This document shows positions 28,223-37,793 of a DNA stretch of 64,000 bases, piece by piece. Source of the DNA: Sphingomonas sp. PP-CE-3A-406 (GTDB lineage Bacteria > Pseudomonadota > Alphaproteobacteria > Sphingomonadales > Sphingomonadaceae); the NCBI RefSeq assembly GCF_003688625.1, contig NZ_RCWY01000001.1, forward strand, positions 186,001 to 250,000, read 5' to 3'. A model generated the notes under the pieces. That model worked only from the letters and a program-made list of their open reading frames with translations, did not search any database and was not told where the DNA came from. Within the stretch, counting starts at the first letter, position 1. The number at the start of each line of letters is the position of its first letter. The position numbers and the translations under genes were made by a program.

Positions 28223-29307
28223 CGCCTCTATTATTGACGCCCGGCCCGCTGACCACCGATCCCGCCGTGCGCCGGGCCATGCTCGACGACTGGGGCTCGC
28301 GCGATCCGGCGTTCATCGCGCTCACAGCGGAACTGCGGCGGCGGTTGCTCGACGTTGCGAATGGCGGCGAAACGCATGTCGCGGTGCCGATCCAGGGCAG
28401 TGGTACCTATGCGCTGGAGGCGGCGGCCGGCACGTTGCTCGGTGCGGACGACCGCCTGCTGGTGCTGATCAACGGCGCGTATGGCGAGCGTATGGCGGCG
28501 ATCGCGACACGGTTGGGGCGTGCCGTCGAGACGCTGCGCTGGGACGAGAACGAACCGGTCGACGCTACGGTCGTCGCGGCGCGGCTGGCGGCGGACCCGG
28601 CGATCACGCACGTCGCGTTCGTCCATGTCGAGACGACGACCGGGCTGCTCAATCCGCTTGAAGAGGTCGCTCGGGTGGTGGCCGACGCCGGTCGCCTGCT
28701 GATCGTCGATGCCATGGCGAGCTTCGGTGCGTTGCCGATCGACCTGTCCACGCTGCCGGTTGCCGCGATCCTCGCTTCCAGCAACAAGTGCCTCGAAGGG
28801 ACGCCGGGCCTCGGCTTCGCGCTGGTCGACCGCGCGGTGTTGGAGGGGTGCGCTGGGCAGAGTGCGTCGATGAGCCTCGATCTTCACGCACAGTGGCGCG
28901 GGTTCGAGGCGAATGGCCAGTGGCGCTTCACCCCGCCGGTGCAGGTCGTCGCGGCCCTCGTCGAAGCGCTCCGGCGGCTGGAGGCGGAGGGTGGCAGCAC
29001 CGCCCGGCTTGCGCGCTATACGGGCAACCTCGCAACGCTGTTGCGCGGCACCGATGCCTTGGGCCTCGATCTGTATCTCGATCGACCGTTGCAGGCACCG
29101 ATCATCGCCACGTTCCGATCGCCCGATTGCTTCGATTTCACGACCTTCTACGACACGCTCGCCGCGGCCGGGTTCGTGATCTACCCCGGCAAGCTGACCA
29201 AAGCGGAGTCGTTCCGGATCGGATGCATCGGCGCGATCGGTCCGGCGGATTTCGATCGGTTGGTGACCGCAATGCGCCCCGCGCTAGCCGCGGCGACGCA
29301 GGGCTAG
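28219..29307 (+). CDS. phnW: 2-aminoethylphosphonate--pyruvate transaminase
   Basis: A 362-residue class V PLP enzyme. It opens LLLTPGPLTTDPAVRRAML with the DWGSRDPAF segment typical of PhnW, has QGSGTYALEAA, IVDAMASFGALPID (Asp164) and ASSNKCLEGTPGLGF with the probable PLP lysine Lys190, and ends in YPGKLTKAESFRIGCIG. PhnW interconverts phosphonoacetaldehyde and AEP. With pepM and ppd upstream the synthetic direction is expected. The GTG start at 28219 overlaps the flippase-like gene. Its 3' end overlaps the convergent CDP-alcohol phosphotransferase gene by 24 bp. Confidence 0.92.
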   Translation: MTPLLLTPGPLTTDPAVRRAMLDDWGSRDPAFIALTAELRRRLLDVANGGETHVAVPIQGSGTYALEAAAGTLLGADDRLLVLINGAYGERMAAIATRLGRAVETLRWDENEPVDATVVAARLAADPAITHVAFVHVETTTGLLNPLEEVARVVADAGRLLIVDAMASFGALPIDLSTLPVAAILASSNKCLEGTPGLGFALVDRAVLEGCAGQSASMSLDLHAQWRGFEANGQWRFTPPVQVVAALVEALRRLEAEGGSTARLARYTGNLATLLRGTDALGLDLYLDRPLQAPIIATFRSPDCFDFTTFYDTLAAAGFVIYPGKLTKAESFRIGCIGAIGPADFDRLVTAMRPALAAATQG

Positions 29308-29871
29308 CAGCGCGAGGATGATCGCCGCGCTGGGCGTGATGACCGCTGCGGCGATCGTCATCGGCCAGGCGAGGCCGAGCCAGATCAGCACCGGCACCAG
29401 GATCATCGCGTCGTCTGGATCGACGGTGAAGCCCGCCGCCAGATCATAACCGCGGACGTCGGCGAAGTTCAGGACATTGAGTTCGGCGAACAGCGTGCCG
29501 ATGCCAACGCCCGCGACGATACCGAGCCAGAGCGCGGCCGTGCCGTGCGTGGCGGCCAACCCTATCCCCAGCCCGACGAACGTGGCGACGCTGGCGATGC
29601 AGTCGCTGGCGAGATCGTAGCGATAGCCCCACACGCTCATCTGTCCGGTCTGCCGCGCGAGTTCGCCATCGGCGCGATCAAGCAGCATCGACACGACGAA
29701 CACGACCCCGCCGATCGCCATCCAGCCATAGGTCCCGGCCGCAAGACACGCGGCGGCGGCGATGCCCGACACCAGCCGCACCGTCGTGATGTGGTTGGGC
29801 GTGATCGCGGTCCGCGCGGCGATCCGGACGGCAGGCCGAACGATGCGGTGGATGATCGTATTGTGGCTCAC
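29284..29871 (-). CDS. CDP-alcohol phosphotransferase family protein
   Basis: A 195-residue membrane enzyme with about six hydrophobic segments and the complete family signature D-x2-DG-x2-AR-x8-G-x3-D-x3-D (Asp65, Asp68, Gly69, Ala72, Arg73, Gly82, Asp86, Asp90). These enzymes displace CMP from a CDP-alcohol or CMP-phosphonate and attach the headgroup to a lipid or glycan hydroxyl. Next to AEP synthesis and a PntC-like cytidylyltransferase, it is the likely step that places AEP on its acceptor. A housekeeping phospholipid role cannot be excluded. It is divergent from dxs with a 115-bp gap. Confidence 0.85.
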   Translation of the reverse strand: MSHNTIIHRIVRPAVRIAARTAITPNHITTVRLVSGIAAAACLAAGTYGWMAIGGVVFVVSMLLDRADGELARQTGQMSVWGYRYDLASDCIASVATFVGLGIGLAATHGTAALWLGIVAGVGIGTLFAELNVLNFADVRGYDLAAGFTVDPDDAMILVPVLIWLGLAWPMTIAAAVITPSAAIILALLALRRRG

Positions 29872-29986
29872 GCGGCAGCTCCGGATCGGCGAGATAGGCG
29901 GATGTCACGGCGCGGCGGTGGCTTGCAAGGCCGACATCGCCGAAACATCGCTTTGTATTCGCGAAACCGGTGGATTAGAACCGACC

Positions 29987-31903
29987 ATGGCTTCTTCCGC
30001 GACCCCGCTGCTCGATACCGTTTCGACACCCACCGACCTCCGCAAGTTGCACCCGGACCAGCTCCGCCAGCTCGCCGACGAACTGCGTACGGAGACGATT
30101 TCCGCGGTCGGCACCACTGGCGGGCATCTCGGCTCGGGCCTCGGCGTGGTCGAGCTGACCACCGCGATCCACTATGTCTTCGACACCCCGCGCGACCGAT
30201 TGGTGTGGGACGTCGGTCACCAATGCTACCCGCACAAGATCCTGACCGGACGCCGCGACAGGATCCGCACGCTGCGCCAGGGCGGCGGGCTTAGCGGCTT
30301 CACCAAGCGTAGCGAGAGCGAATACGACCCGTTCGGCGCAGCACATTCGTCGACGTCGATCTCGGCCGCGCTCGGCTTTGCGATCGCCAACAAGATCGCG
30401 GGGACGCCCGGCAAGGGCATCGCGGTGATCGGCGACGGCGCGATGTCCGCGGGCATGGCGTACGAGGCGATGAACAACGCCGCGCAGGCGGGTAACCGCC
30501 TGGTGGTGATCCTCAATGACAACGACATGTCGATCGCGCCACCGGTCGGCGGTCTCTCGGCCTATCTCAGCCGTATCGTGTCCAGTCGCGAGTTCCTGGG
30601 GTTCCGCGATCTGGCACGCAAACTCGCCAAGCGGTTGCCAAAGCCGATCGCGGACGGGATCCGCAAGACCGATGAACTCGCCCGCGGCATGACGATGGGC
30701 GGCACGTTGTTCGAGGAACTCGGCTTCTATTATGTCGGCCCGATCGACGGCCATAACCTCGAACATTTGATTCCCGTGCTCGAGAATGTCCGCGACGCGG
30801 AGGAGGGCCCGGTCCTCGTCCACGTCGTCACCAAAAAGGGCAAGGGCTACGCACCCGCCGAAGCCGCCGCGGACAAGTATCACGGCGTCCAGAAGTTCGA
30901 CGTGATCTCGGGCGTGCAGACCAAGGCGCCACCGGGGCCGCCGCAATACCAGAACGTGTTCGGCGCGCAGCTCGTCGCCGAGGCCGCGAAGGACCCGCGA
31001 ATCTGCGCGATCACCGCGGCGATGCCATCGGGCACCGGGCTCGACGCGTTCGCCAAGGCCTATCCCGACCGGTTCTTCGACGTCGGTATCGCCGAGCAGC
31101 ATGGCGTCACCTTTGCCGCAGGCCTCGCCGCGCAAGGGATGCGCCCGTTCTGCGCGATCTACTCGACGTTCCTCCAGCGCGCGTACGATCAGGTCGTGCA
31201 TGATGTCGCGATCCAGAACCTGCCGGTGCGTTTCGCGATCGACCGCGCCGGCCTGGTCGGTGCGGATGGCGCGACTCACGCAGGGTCGTTCGACGTCACA
31301 TACTTGGCGACGCTGCCGAACTTCGTCGTGATGGCGGCGGCGGACGAAGCCGAACTCGTCCACATGACCCACACTGCGGCGCAGTACGACACCGGCCCGA
31401 TCGCTGTGCGCTATCCGCGCGGCAACGGCACCGGCGTCGCGTTGCCCGAGACGCCCGAACTGCTGGAGATCGGTAAGGGCCGCGTCGTTCGCGAGGGCAA
31501 GACCGTCGCGATCCTGTCGCTCGGCACGCGTCTCGAGGAAGCGCTCAAGGCCGCTGAAATCCTCGAAGCCAAGGGGCTGAGCACGACGGTAGCGGATCTC
31601 CGTTTCGCTAAGCCGCTCGACGTCGACCTGATCCGCAAGCTGCTCACCACGCACGAAGTCGCGGTGACGATCGAGGAGAATTCGGTCGGTGGCTTTGGCG
31701 CGCACGTGTTGACGATGGCGTCGGACGAGGGTTTGCTGGACGGCGGTCTGACCGTGCGCACGCTGCGTCTGCCCGATGTCTTCCAGGATCAGGATAAGCC
31801 GGAACGCCAATATGCACAGGCCGGGCTCGACGCGACGGCGTTGGTCGACACCGTGCTGAAAGCCCTCAGGCATAATATCGCGGCTGCGGGCATGTCGGCG
31901 TGA
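29987..31903 (+). CDS. dxs: 1-deoxy-D-xylulose-5-phosphate synthase
   Basis: A 638-residue thiamine-diphosphate enzyme that condenses pyruvate and glyceraldehyde-3-phosphate, the first step of the MEP isoprenoid pathway. Motifs are [30 protein letters not shown], the ThDP motif [17 protein letters not shown]...NDNDMSI and the second-half [15 protein letters not shown] and [13 protein letters not shown]. The ATG at 29987 gives the normal N-terminus. It heads an apparent dxs-DUF2141-hpnN transcript, so precursor supply is linked to hopanoid genes. Confidence 0.96.
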   Translation: MASSATPLLDTVSTPTDLRKLHPDQLRQLADELRTETISAVGTTGGHLGSGLGVVELTTAIHYVFDTPRDRLVWDVGHQCYPHKILTGRRDRIRTLRQGGGLSGFTKRSESEYDPFGAAHSSTSISAALGFAIANKIAGTPGKGIAVIGDGAMSAGMAYEAMNNAAQAGNRLVVILNDNDMSIAPPVGGLSAYLSRIVSSREFLGFRDLARKLAKRLPKPIADGIRKTDELARGMTMGGTLFEELGFYYVGPIDGHNLEHLIPVLENVRDAEEGPVLVHVVTKKGKGYAPAEAAADKYHGVQKFDVISGVQTKAPPGPPQYQNVFGAQLVAEAAKDPRICAITAAMPSGTGLDAFAKAYPDRFFDVGIAEQHGVTFAAGLAAQGMRPFCAIYSTFLQRAYDQVVHDVAIQNLPVRFAIDRAGLVGADGATHAGSFDVTYLATLPNFVVMAAADEAELVHMTHTAAQYDTGPIAVRYPRGNGTGVALPETPELLEIGKGRVVREGKTVAILSLGTRLEEALKAAEILEAKGLSTTVADLRFAKPLDVDLIRKLLTTHEVAVTIEENSVGGFGAHVLTMASDEGLLDGGLTVRTLRLPDVFQDQDKPERQYAQAGLDATALVDTVLKALRHNIAAAGMSA

Positions 31904-32325
31904 AGCGTGTCGCTGCGTTTGCATTGCTCATCCTGCTGGTGGGCGCTGCGCCGCCACCGGAGGGGGTCCTGACGGTGCACGTCGGCAATGTCCGCAACGC
32001 CAAGGGCCGCGTGCATGTCGACGTCTGCCCGCAAGCCAAATTCCTGAAGGAGGATTGCCCGTGGTCGGGGGTGGCACCGGCGCAGGCGGGTATGACGACC
32101 GTGACCGTCCGCGGCCTGCCTGCCGGCACTTACGCGGTACAGGCGTTCCACGACGCGAACGCGAACGGCAAGGTCGACCGCGCGTTGTTCGGTCTTCCCG
32201 AGGAAGGCGTCGGCTTCTCCAACGATGCGCCGATCCGGATGGCGCCGCCGAAATGGGCCGCTGCCGTCTTCGCGTTCGATGGGCGCGCGCAGACGATCGC
32301 GCTGAAACTGCGGTACTTCCTCTGA
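31900..32325 (+). CDS. Secreted DUF2141 protein
   Basis: A 141-residue protein with a short signal peptide (about 1-17) and one small beta domain containing [30 protein letters not shown] and [14 protein letters not shown]. This matches DUF2141, a periplasmic family of unknown function. Two cysteines (in VDVCPQ and EDCPW) could form a disulphide. It starts at a GTG overlapping the dxs stop and ends 1 bp before hpnN, so it is cotranscribed with both. DUF2141 genes also occur near carotenoid and hopanoid genes elsewhere, but no function can be assigned. Confidence 0.85.
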   Translation: MKRVAAFALLILLVGAAPPPEGVLTVHVGNVRNAKGRVHVDVCPQAKFLKEDCPWSGVAPAQAGMTTVTVRGLPAGTYAVQAFHDANANGKVDRALFGLPEEGVGFSNDAPIRMAPPKWAAAVFAFDGRAQTIALKLRYFL

Positions 32326-32326
32326 C

Positions 32327-34921
32327 GTGACGATATCTTCGACCCTGCGGATGCTGGTCCCGCGCCTCGTGTCGATCAGTATCCGCCGGCCCTGGCTGAC
32401 GACCACGCTCGGCCTGCTCACCGCGCTGCTCGCGCTGCTGTTCACCGCCACGCACTTCACGATGACGACGGATACCGGCGCGCTGATCTCGCCCGATGTC
32501 GACTGGCGGCGTCAGGAGCGCGCGATGAAGGACGCGTTCCCGCAGTTGCGCGACGCGATGCTGATCGTCGTCGATGGCCGGACGCCCGAACTCGCCGAGG
32601 ATGGCGCGGCCCGGCTGTCGGCGAAGCTGGCGGCGGACCCGCGACATTTCCAGTTGGTGCGCCGACCCGATGGCGGCGACTTCTTCGCGCGCGAAGGCCT
32701 TTTGTTCGGCTCCCCCGACGACGTCCGCAAGGCGACCGCGGCGCTGATCGCGGCGCAACCGATGCTTGGGCCGCTTGCTGCAGATCCGTCGCTGCACGGT
32801 GTCGCAGGCGCGTTGTCGACGATGCTCGACGGGGTGGCTGCCGGCTCGGCGACGTTGGCGCAGATCGATCCGCCGATGCGCGCGCTCGCGCAGGCGACCG
32901 ATCGCGTCCTCGCGGGCAAGCCGGCGTTCTTCTCCTGGCAGACGCTGTTCGCGGACGGCAGTTCCGCGCTTGCCGCACCGGCTCGTCGGCTGATCCTGGT
33001 CAGGCCGGTGCTCGACTACGGCTCTCTGACCCCCGGCAAGGAGGCCGCCCGTGCCGTCGCCGCAGCCTCCCGCGCATTGCGGCTCGACGCAGCGCACGGT
33101 GTCGACGTCCGCCTGACCGGCGAGGTACCGCTGGCGGACGAGGAGTTCGCGACGCTGGAGGAGAATATCGGCGTCGTCGGGCTGGTGATGCTGGCGGCGA
33201 TGCTGGTGACGCTCTGGCTCGCGACCCGTTCGGTTCGGCTGGTCACCGCGATCGTCGCGACGATCGTCGTCGGTCTGGTCGTCACCACCGCGGTCGGGAT
33301 GGCGGTGGTCGGTCGCCTGAACCTGATCTCGGTCGCGTTCATCCCGTTGTTCGTCGGTCTCGGCGTCGACTTCGGGATCCAGCTTTGCGTGCGGTTCAAT
33401 GCCGAGCGGGTCGACGGTGCCAGCCCTGCGGACGCTCTGCGCGGCGCGGCGACCGCGCTCGGCGCGCCATTGCTGCTCGCGGCCGGCGCGGTCTTTCTCG
33501 GTTTCGGTGCGTTCCTGCCGACCGCGTATATCGGGGTCGCCGAGCTGGGCGTGATCGCGGGGCTCGGCATGGTGATCGCGCTGGCGTTCAGCGTGACGTT
33601 GCTCCCAGCGCTCGTGCTGCTCCTGCGCCCGGGGCCACCGACCCGCGAGGTCGGGTTCGCCTGGGCTGCACCGATCGACCGCGCGCTCGAAACGCGGCGG
33701 CGGACGGTATTATGGGCGTTCGGCGTGGCGATGCTGGCCAGTATCGCGCTGCTGCCGTTCGTCACCTTCGACTTCAATCCGCTCCATCTGCGCGATCCGA
33801 ACGGTCCGGCGATGCGCACGCTCGCCGATCTGACGCGAGATCCGACGCGGACGCCCAACACGATCGATATCCTCGCCCCGGATCATGCCCGCGTGGTCGC
33901 ACTGACCCGGCAGCTGAGCCGCCTTCCCGAAGTGAAGCAGGTCATCTCGATCGACAGCTTCGTACCAGTCGACCAGCCGGTGAAGCTGGCGGCGATCGGC
34001 GATGCCAACGTCCTGCTCGACCTCACGCTCAACCCGTTCGATGTCGCCCCCCGCACCGATGATGCCACGCGCGTCGCTGCGTTACGGGCCGTCACCGCCA
34101 AGCTGCGCCAGGCTGGCGATCGTTCGGGGCTGGCCGATGCGTTCGATCGGCTTGCCGCCGCGCAGCCCACGGTACGCAACCGGGTGGACGACATGCTGTC
34201 GCAACCGCTCGCGGTCATGCTCGATCAGGCGCGTGCGGCGTTGCAGGCACAGGGCGTGACGCGCGCGACGCTGCCACCGGCGCTGGTCCGCGACTGGCAG
34301 GCCCCGACCGGCCAGTACCGGGTTTCGGTGTTCCCCTCCGGCAATGCCAACGACAACCGCGTGATGGAGCGGTTCCGTACGGCGGTGACTGCGATCGCTC
34401 CCAACGCATCGGGGCTGCCGGTCGCGACCCAGGCGGCCGCGTTCACGATCGCCGGCGCGTTCGTGCAGGCCGGCGTGATCGCGCTCGTGCTGGTAAGCCT
34501 GCTGTTGTTCGCCGTGCTGCGCGATGCGAAGGAGGTGGCGTTCACGCTGGCGCCGGTGGTGCTGTCGATCTTCCTGACGCTCGGCACCTGCGTCGTGATT
34601 GGCCAGCCGATCAACTTCGCCAACATCATCGCCTTCCCGTTGCTGTTCGGCGTCGGTGTCGCGTTCCACATCTATTTCGTGATGGCGTGGCGTGGCGGCG
34701 CGACCGATCTGCTGCAATCGAGCCTTGCGCGCGCGATCGTGTTCAGCGCGCTCGCCACCGGCACCGCGTTCGGCAGCCTGTGGCTGTCGCACCATCCGGG
34801 TACCGCCAGCATGGGCAAGATCCTGATGATCTCGCTCGCCTGGACGCTCGTCTGTGCGTTGATCTTTGAACCCGCCTTGCTGGGCCCGCCCCGCAAGGGG
34901 GCGGATTCCAAGGCTCGGTAA
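32327..34921 (+). CDS. hpnN: Hopanoid RND transporter HpnN
   Basis: An 864-residue RND-superfamily inner-membrane protein. One transmembrane helix precedes a large periplasmic loop (about 45-265), then five helices (the LISVAFIPLFVGLGVDFGIQ block), a second loop, and a final helix bundle (FANIIAFPLLFGVGVAFHIYFVMA). This MMPL-like, single-chain arrangement matches HpnN, which moves hopanoids from the inner to the outer membrane. The GTG start at 32327 is 1 bp after the DUF2141 stop. It converges with mlaA with a 12-bp gap. Confidence 0.9.
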   Translation: MTISSTLRMLVPRLVSISIRRPWLTTTLGLLTALLALLFTATHFTMTTDTGALISPDVDWRRQERAMKDAFPQLRDAMLIVVDGRTPELAEDGAARLSAKLAADPRHFQLVRRPDGGDFFAREGLLFGSPDDVRKATAALIAAQPMLGPLAADPSLHGVAGALSTMLDGVAAGSATLAQIDPPMRALAQATDRVLAGKPAFFSWQTLFADGSSALAAPARRLILVRPVLDYGSLTPGKEAARAVAAASRALRLDAAHGVDVRLTGEVPLADEEFATLEENIGVVGLVMLAAMLVTLWLATRSVRLVTAIVATIVVGLVVTTAVGMAVVGRLNLISVAFIPLFVGLGVDFGIQLCVRFNAERVDGASPADALRGAATALGAPLLLAAGAVFLGFGAFLPTAYIGVAELGVIAGLGMVIALAFSVTLLPALVLLLRPGPPTREVGFAWAAPIDRALETRRRTVLWAFGVAMLASIALLPFVTFDFNPLHLRDPNGPAMRTLADLTRDPTRTPNTIDILAPDHARVVALTRQLSRLPEVKQVISIDSFVPVDQPVKLAAIGDANVLLDLTLNPFDVAPRTDDATRVAALRAVTAKLRQAGDRSGLADAFDRLAAAQPTVRNRVDDMLSQPLAVMLDQARAALQAQGVTRATLPPALVRDWQAPTGQYRVSVFPSGNANDNRVMERFRTAVTAIAPNASGLPVATQAAAFTIAGAFVQAGVIALVLVSLLLFAVLRDAKEVAFTLAPVVLSIFLTLGTCVVIGQPINFANIIAFPLLFGVGVAFHIYFVMAWRGGATDLLQSSLARAIVFSALATGTAFGSLWLSHHPGTASMGKILMISLAWTLVCALIFEPALLGPPRKGADSKAR

Positions 34922-34933
34922 TCTTGACGGAGG

Positions 34934-35953
34934 TCAGGGTAATGGCGTTGAGGGCGGGTTCGGTGTTCGGGGATTCGCCTGAGGCGCGGCTGGGTCGGTC
35001 AGCGGATCGGCAAGCTCTGGAGCGGAGTCAGGTGCCGATGGCGCTGGCGTCGCCGTCGGCGAAGACGTTGCCGCAGGATCGGCCAATGGGTCCGAAAGTT
35101 CGGGAGCATCCGACGCTGGTACCGTAGCGCCACTCGCCGGATCTGCCAGCGGGTCGTCCAGTTCGCCACCGGCTGCCTTCGCCCTGGTTCCCCGTAAGCG
35201 CTGGATCTCGGCTACCCGATTTTGCAGGTACACCGATCGCAGCGTCGCATACGGATCGACCGCACCGGCGAACAATGCACGCAGATCGTCGTCCGCCTCC
35301 GCCCGCGTGTCCAGCCCGGTCAGGACAGCGCGCGGCGCCTGGTATTCGAGCCGGTCGAACGGCGATCCGACCGCCAGCGGCAGCACCAGTCCGTCAGCCT
35401 GTCCGCCGAGCAGATCGCGCAATGTCGACGGCCCGACGAACGGCAGGAAGATATAGGGCCCCGGCTTCACCCCGTAGAGTGCCAGCGTATTGCCGAACCC
35501 GTTGGGCCGGTGTGGCAGCTTGATCGCCGGCAGCTTGGCGACATCGACCAGCCCGCCGATCCCAAGCGTCGAATTGAACATGAAGCGGGCCAATGTCTCG
35601 GCGGCCTTGCCCGGCTTCAGCTGGAGCAGATAGTTCAGGAAGACGATCGGCTCGCCCAGGTTGCTGAAGACGTTGCGGATACCCGATCGCACCGGTTGGG
35701 GCACGACATGCTTGTATCCCATCGCCGCGGGACGAAAGAGCCGCCGATCGAAGCCCTGCTGCGTGGCGAACATGCGACGATTGAAATGTTCGAGCGTATC
35801 CCCGCGCGCATTGCGGGGACGGCCGCGCGGTGTGGCGGCTGGGGGCGAAGCGGCGGGCGCCTCGCCCACCTGCGCCGGCGGAGGCGCAGGTTGGGGGAGG
35901 GGCGCGGCCTGCGAAACCCCGGCCAGCAGCAGTGCCGCGATCGCTGGGGTCAC
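34934..35953 (-). CDS. mlaA: MlaA/VacJ-family outer-membrane lipid transport protein
   Basis: A 339-residue exported protein. The MlaA core (about 50-250) shows DTLEHFNRRMFATQQGFDR, VRSGIRNVFSNLGEPIVFLNYLLQ, RFMFNSTLGIGGLVDVA and GPYIFLPFVGPSTLRD. MlaA proteins hold phospholipids for Mla transport at the outer membrane. The usual lipobox Cys is not visible after the signal segment. The C-terminal 80 residues are an Asp/Pro-rich tail with repeated DPLADPA blocks, probably disordered. The GTG start overlaps the stop of the MlaC/HpnM-type gene upstream. Neighbours suggest a hopanoid or phospholipid trafficking role. Confidence 0.85.
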   Translation of the reverse strand: MTPAIAALLLAGVSQAAPLPQPAPPPAQVGEAPAASPPAATPRGRPRNARGDTLEHFNRRMFATQQGFDRRLFRPAAMGYKHVVPQPVRSGIRNVFSNLGEPIVFLNYLLQLKPGKAAETLARFMFNSTLGIGGLVDVAKLPAIKLPHRPNGFGNTLALYGVKPGPYIFLPFVGPSTLRDLLGGQADGLVLPLAVGSPFDRLEYQAPRAVLTGLDTRAEADDDLRALFAGAVDPYATLRSVYLQNRVAEIQRLRGTRAKAAGGELDDPLADPASGATVPASDAPELSDPLADPAATSSPTATPAPSAPDSAPELADPLTDPAAPQANPRTPNPPSTPLP

Positions 35954-36564
35954 CTGGCGCTCTTCGCCGCGAGACTGTCGAGATGGCCGACCAGCGCCTT
36001 GGCCCCGCCGCTCTGAAGGACGCTTGCAAAATCGGCACGGCGCGTCGCCAACTGGCTGATCGAATTGCGGTAGAAGACGTCGATGATCTTCCAGCTGCCG
36101 CCGCTCTGGCGCAGGCGATAGGACAAGGCGGTCGGGCTACCGGACTTGCTCGACAGCGTCGTACGGACCAGGCGGTCGCCACCGCGCGTGTCGACCCTGG
36201 GATCCATCGTAAAGGCCTGCCCGGACCAGCTGTCGAAGTTCTTGGCATATTGCGCGATCGTCATGCGGCGGAAGGCTGCGACGAGCGCGGTCTGATCCGC
36301 TGCGCTGGCCGTGGTCCAGCCCGCGCCGACCGAAAGCCGCGTCATCAACGGCAGGTCGAAGCTGCGATCGATGACCGGGCCGATCGCAGTAGCGCGGGCG
36401 GCCGCCGGCTTGCCGCTCTTCATGATGCCAAGCAGACCGTCGTCGAGCGCCTTGACCGGTGCCTGAGCCGGATCGCCCGCCTGCGCCGATACCGGTGCAA
36501 CGGCAACCAGCGACGAAGGCAGCAGGACGGCCGAGGACAGCAGGATCTGGAGCGGGGATCGCAT
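35950..36564 (-). CDS. hpnM: MlaC/Ttg2D-family periplasmic lipid-binding protein (HpnM-like)
   Basis: A 204-residue exported protein with a signal peptide ending near VSAQAGD. The body has the toluene-tolerance/MlaC pattern: LPLMTRLSVGAGWTTASAADQ, FRRMTIAQYAKNFDSWSGQ, and a C-terminal SYRLRQSGGSWKIIDVFYRNSISQLATRRADFASVL. HpnM is the hopanoid-cluster member of this family. The ATG at 36564 avoids a long basic extension with no signal character. Stop-start overlap with mlaA gives a two-gene unit, divergent from ispH across 207 bp. Confidence 0.82.
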   Translation of the reverse strand: MRSPLQILLSSAVLLPSSLVAVAPVSAQAGDPAQAPVKALDDGLLGIMKSGKPAAARATAIGPVIDRSFDLPLMTRLSVGAGWTTASAADQTALVAAFRRMTIAQYAKNFDSWSGQAFTMDPRVDTRGGDRLVRTTLSSKSGSPTALSYRLRQSGGSWKIIDVFYRNSISQLATRRADFASVLQSGGAKALVGHLDSLAAKSAR

Positions 36565-36771
36565 GCGGGTTTCTCCGAAAAACTGATTGCATCGTCGCAT
36601 ACCGACAGGCGCGTGCCAGGTCCAGAAAGCGAATAGGCGGCGGGATTCGGAGGCTCCGGAACCGCGTCGAAGTTTTGACCTTTCGCCACAGGGGCGCAAT
36701 GGTTACTTATGGCGCAACATTCAGAGGCGGTTTGAATTCGGACGCCATGCCTCGGTGATGACGGAAAGGAC

Positions 36772-37785
36772 ATGGCGGTCTTGCAAACCACCGATGGGAG
36801 CATCGATCGTTCCCCCGCTACAGTGACGACACCGCTTCAGGTGATCCTCGCGCAACCTCGTGGTTTTTGTGCCGGCGTGGTCCGCGCGATCGACATCGTC
36901 GAAAAGGCGATCGAGCGCTACTCTGCGCCCGTCTATGTCCGACATGAGATCGTCCACAACCGGCACGTCGTCGACAAGCTGCGGCGCAAGGGCGCGGTGT
37001 TCGTCGAGGACCTGACCGAGATCCCGCCCGGTGCGGTGACGATCTTCAGTGCCCATGGCGTCGCGCGCAGTGTGCAGGAGGAGGCGCGGCTGCGGGAACT
37101 CCCCGTACTCGACGCGACCTGCCCGCTGGTCACCAAGGTCCATATCCAGGGGCGTCGCTATGCGAAGTCGGGACGCACGATCGTGTTGATCGGCCATGCC
37201 GGTCATGTCGAGGTGATCGGCACGATGGGGCAGGTCGACGCGCCGATGCATCTCGTCTCGACCCCCGAGGAGGTCGAGGCGTTGTCGATCCCGGTCGACA
37301 CGCCGATCGCCTACGTCACGCAGACCACGCTGAGCGTCGACGACACCCGCGGCGTCATCATGGCGCTGCATGCGCGGTTCGCCGATGTCGAGGGGCCGGA
37401 CGTGTCCGAGATTTGCTACGCTACCCAGAACCGGCAGACTGCGGTACGCGATCTGGCGCGGGTCAGCGATCTGCTGATCGTCGTCGGCGCGGCCAACAGT
37501 TCGAATTCGAACCGCCTGCGAGAGATCGGTGCCGAGATGGGCATACCGAGCTATCTGGTCGATGACGGCGACAGCGTCGATCCGGTCTGGCTCGACGGCG
37601 TCGCCGCGGTCGGTATCACCGCAGGCGCCTCGGCACCCGACGAACTCGTCGATTCGGTGATCGCCGCACTGCGACTGTTGCGACCCGTGCGCGTTTCGCA
37701 ACTCGACGGCGTGGAGGAGAATGTCGAATTCAGCCTTCCCGCCGAACTCAGAATGCCCCACGCCACCGTTGCGGCGGCCGAATAG
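36772..37785 (+). CDS. ispH: 4-hydroxy-3-methylbut-2-enyl diphosphate reductase
   Basis: A 337-residue iron-sulfur enzyme for the last MEP-pathway step, producing IPP and DMAPP. The three cluster cysteines are visible in GFCAGV (Cys33), ATCPLV (Cys117) and [10 protein letters not shown] (Cys215). [10 protein letters not shown] and FSAHGV supply conserved histidines, and [11 protein letters not shown] is the substrate-binding motif. The ATG at 36772 follows GGAAAGGA. It lies 8 bp upstream of hpnH, so isoprenoid supply and hopanoid tailoring share a transcript. This copy may be additional to a housekeeping ispH. Confidence 0.95.
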   Translation: MAVLQTTDGSIDRSPATVTTPLQVILAQPRGFCAGVVRAIDIVEKAIERYSAPVYVRHEIVHNRHVVDKLRRKGAVFVEDLTEIPPGAVTIFSAHGVARSVQEEARLRELPVLDATCPLVTKVHIQGRRYAKSGRTIVLIGHAGHVEVIGTMGQVDAPMHLVSTPEEVEALSIPVDTPIAYVTQTTLSVDDTRGVIMALHARFADVEGPDVSEICYATQNRQTAVRDLARVSDLLIVVGAANSSNSNRLREIGAEMGIPSYLVDDGDSVDPVWLDGVAAVGITAGASAPDELVDSVIAALRLLRPVRVSQLDGVEENVEFSLPAELRMPHATVAAAE

Positions 37786-37793
37786 GAACGAGC

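Noticed and set aside
29975..31924. Minus-strand open frame of 649 codons opposite dxs
   Set aside because: Antisense shadow; no family motif, and dxs motifs on the plus strand are complete.
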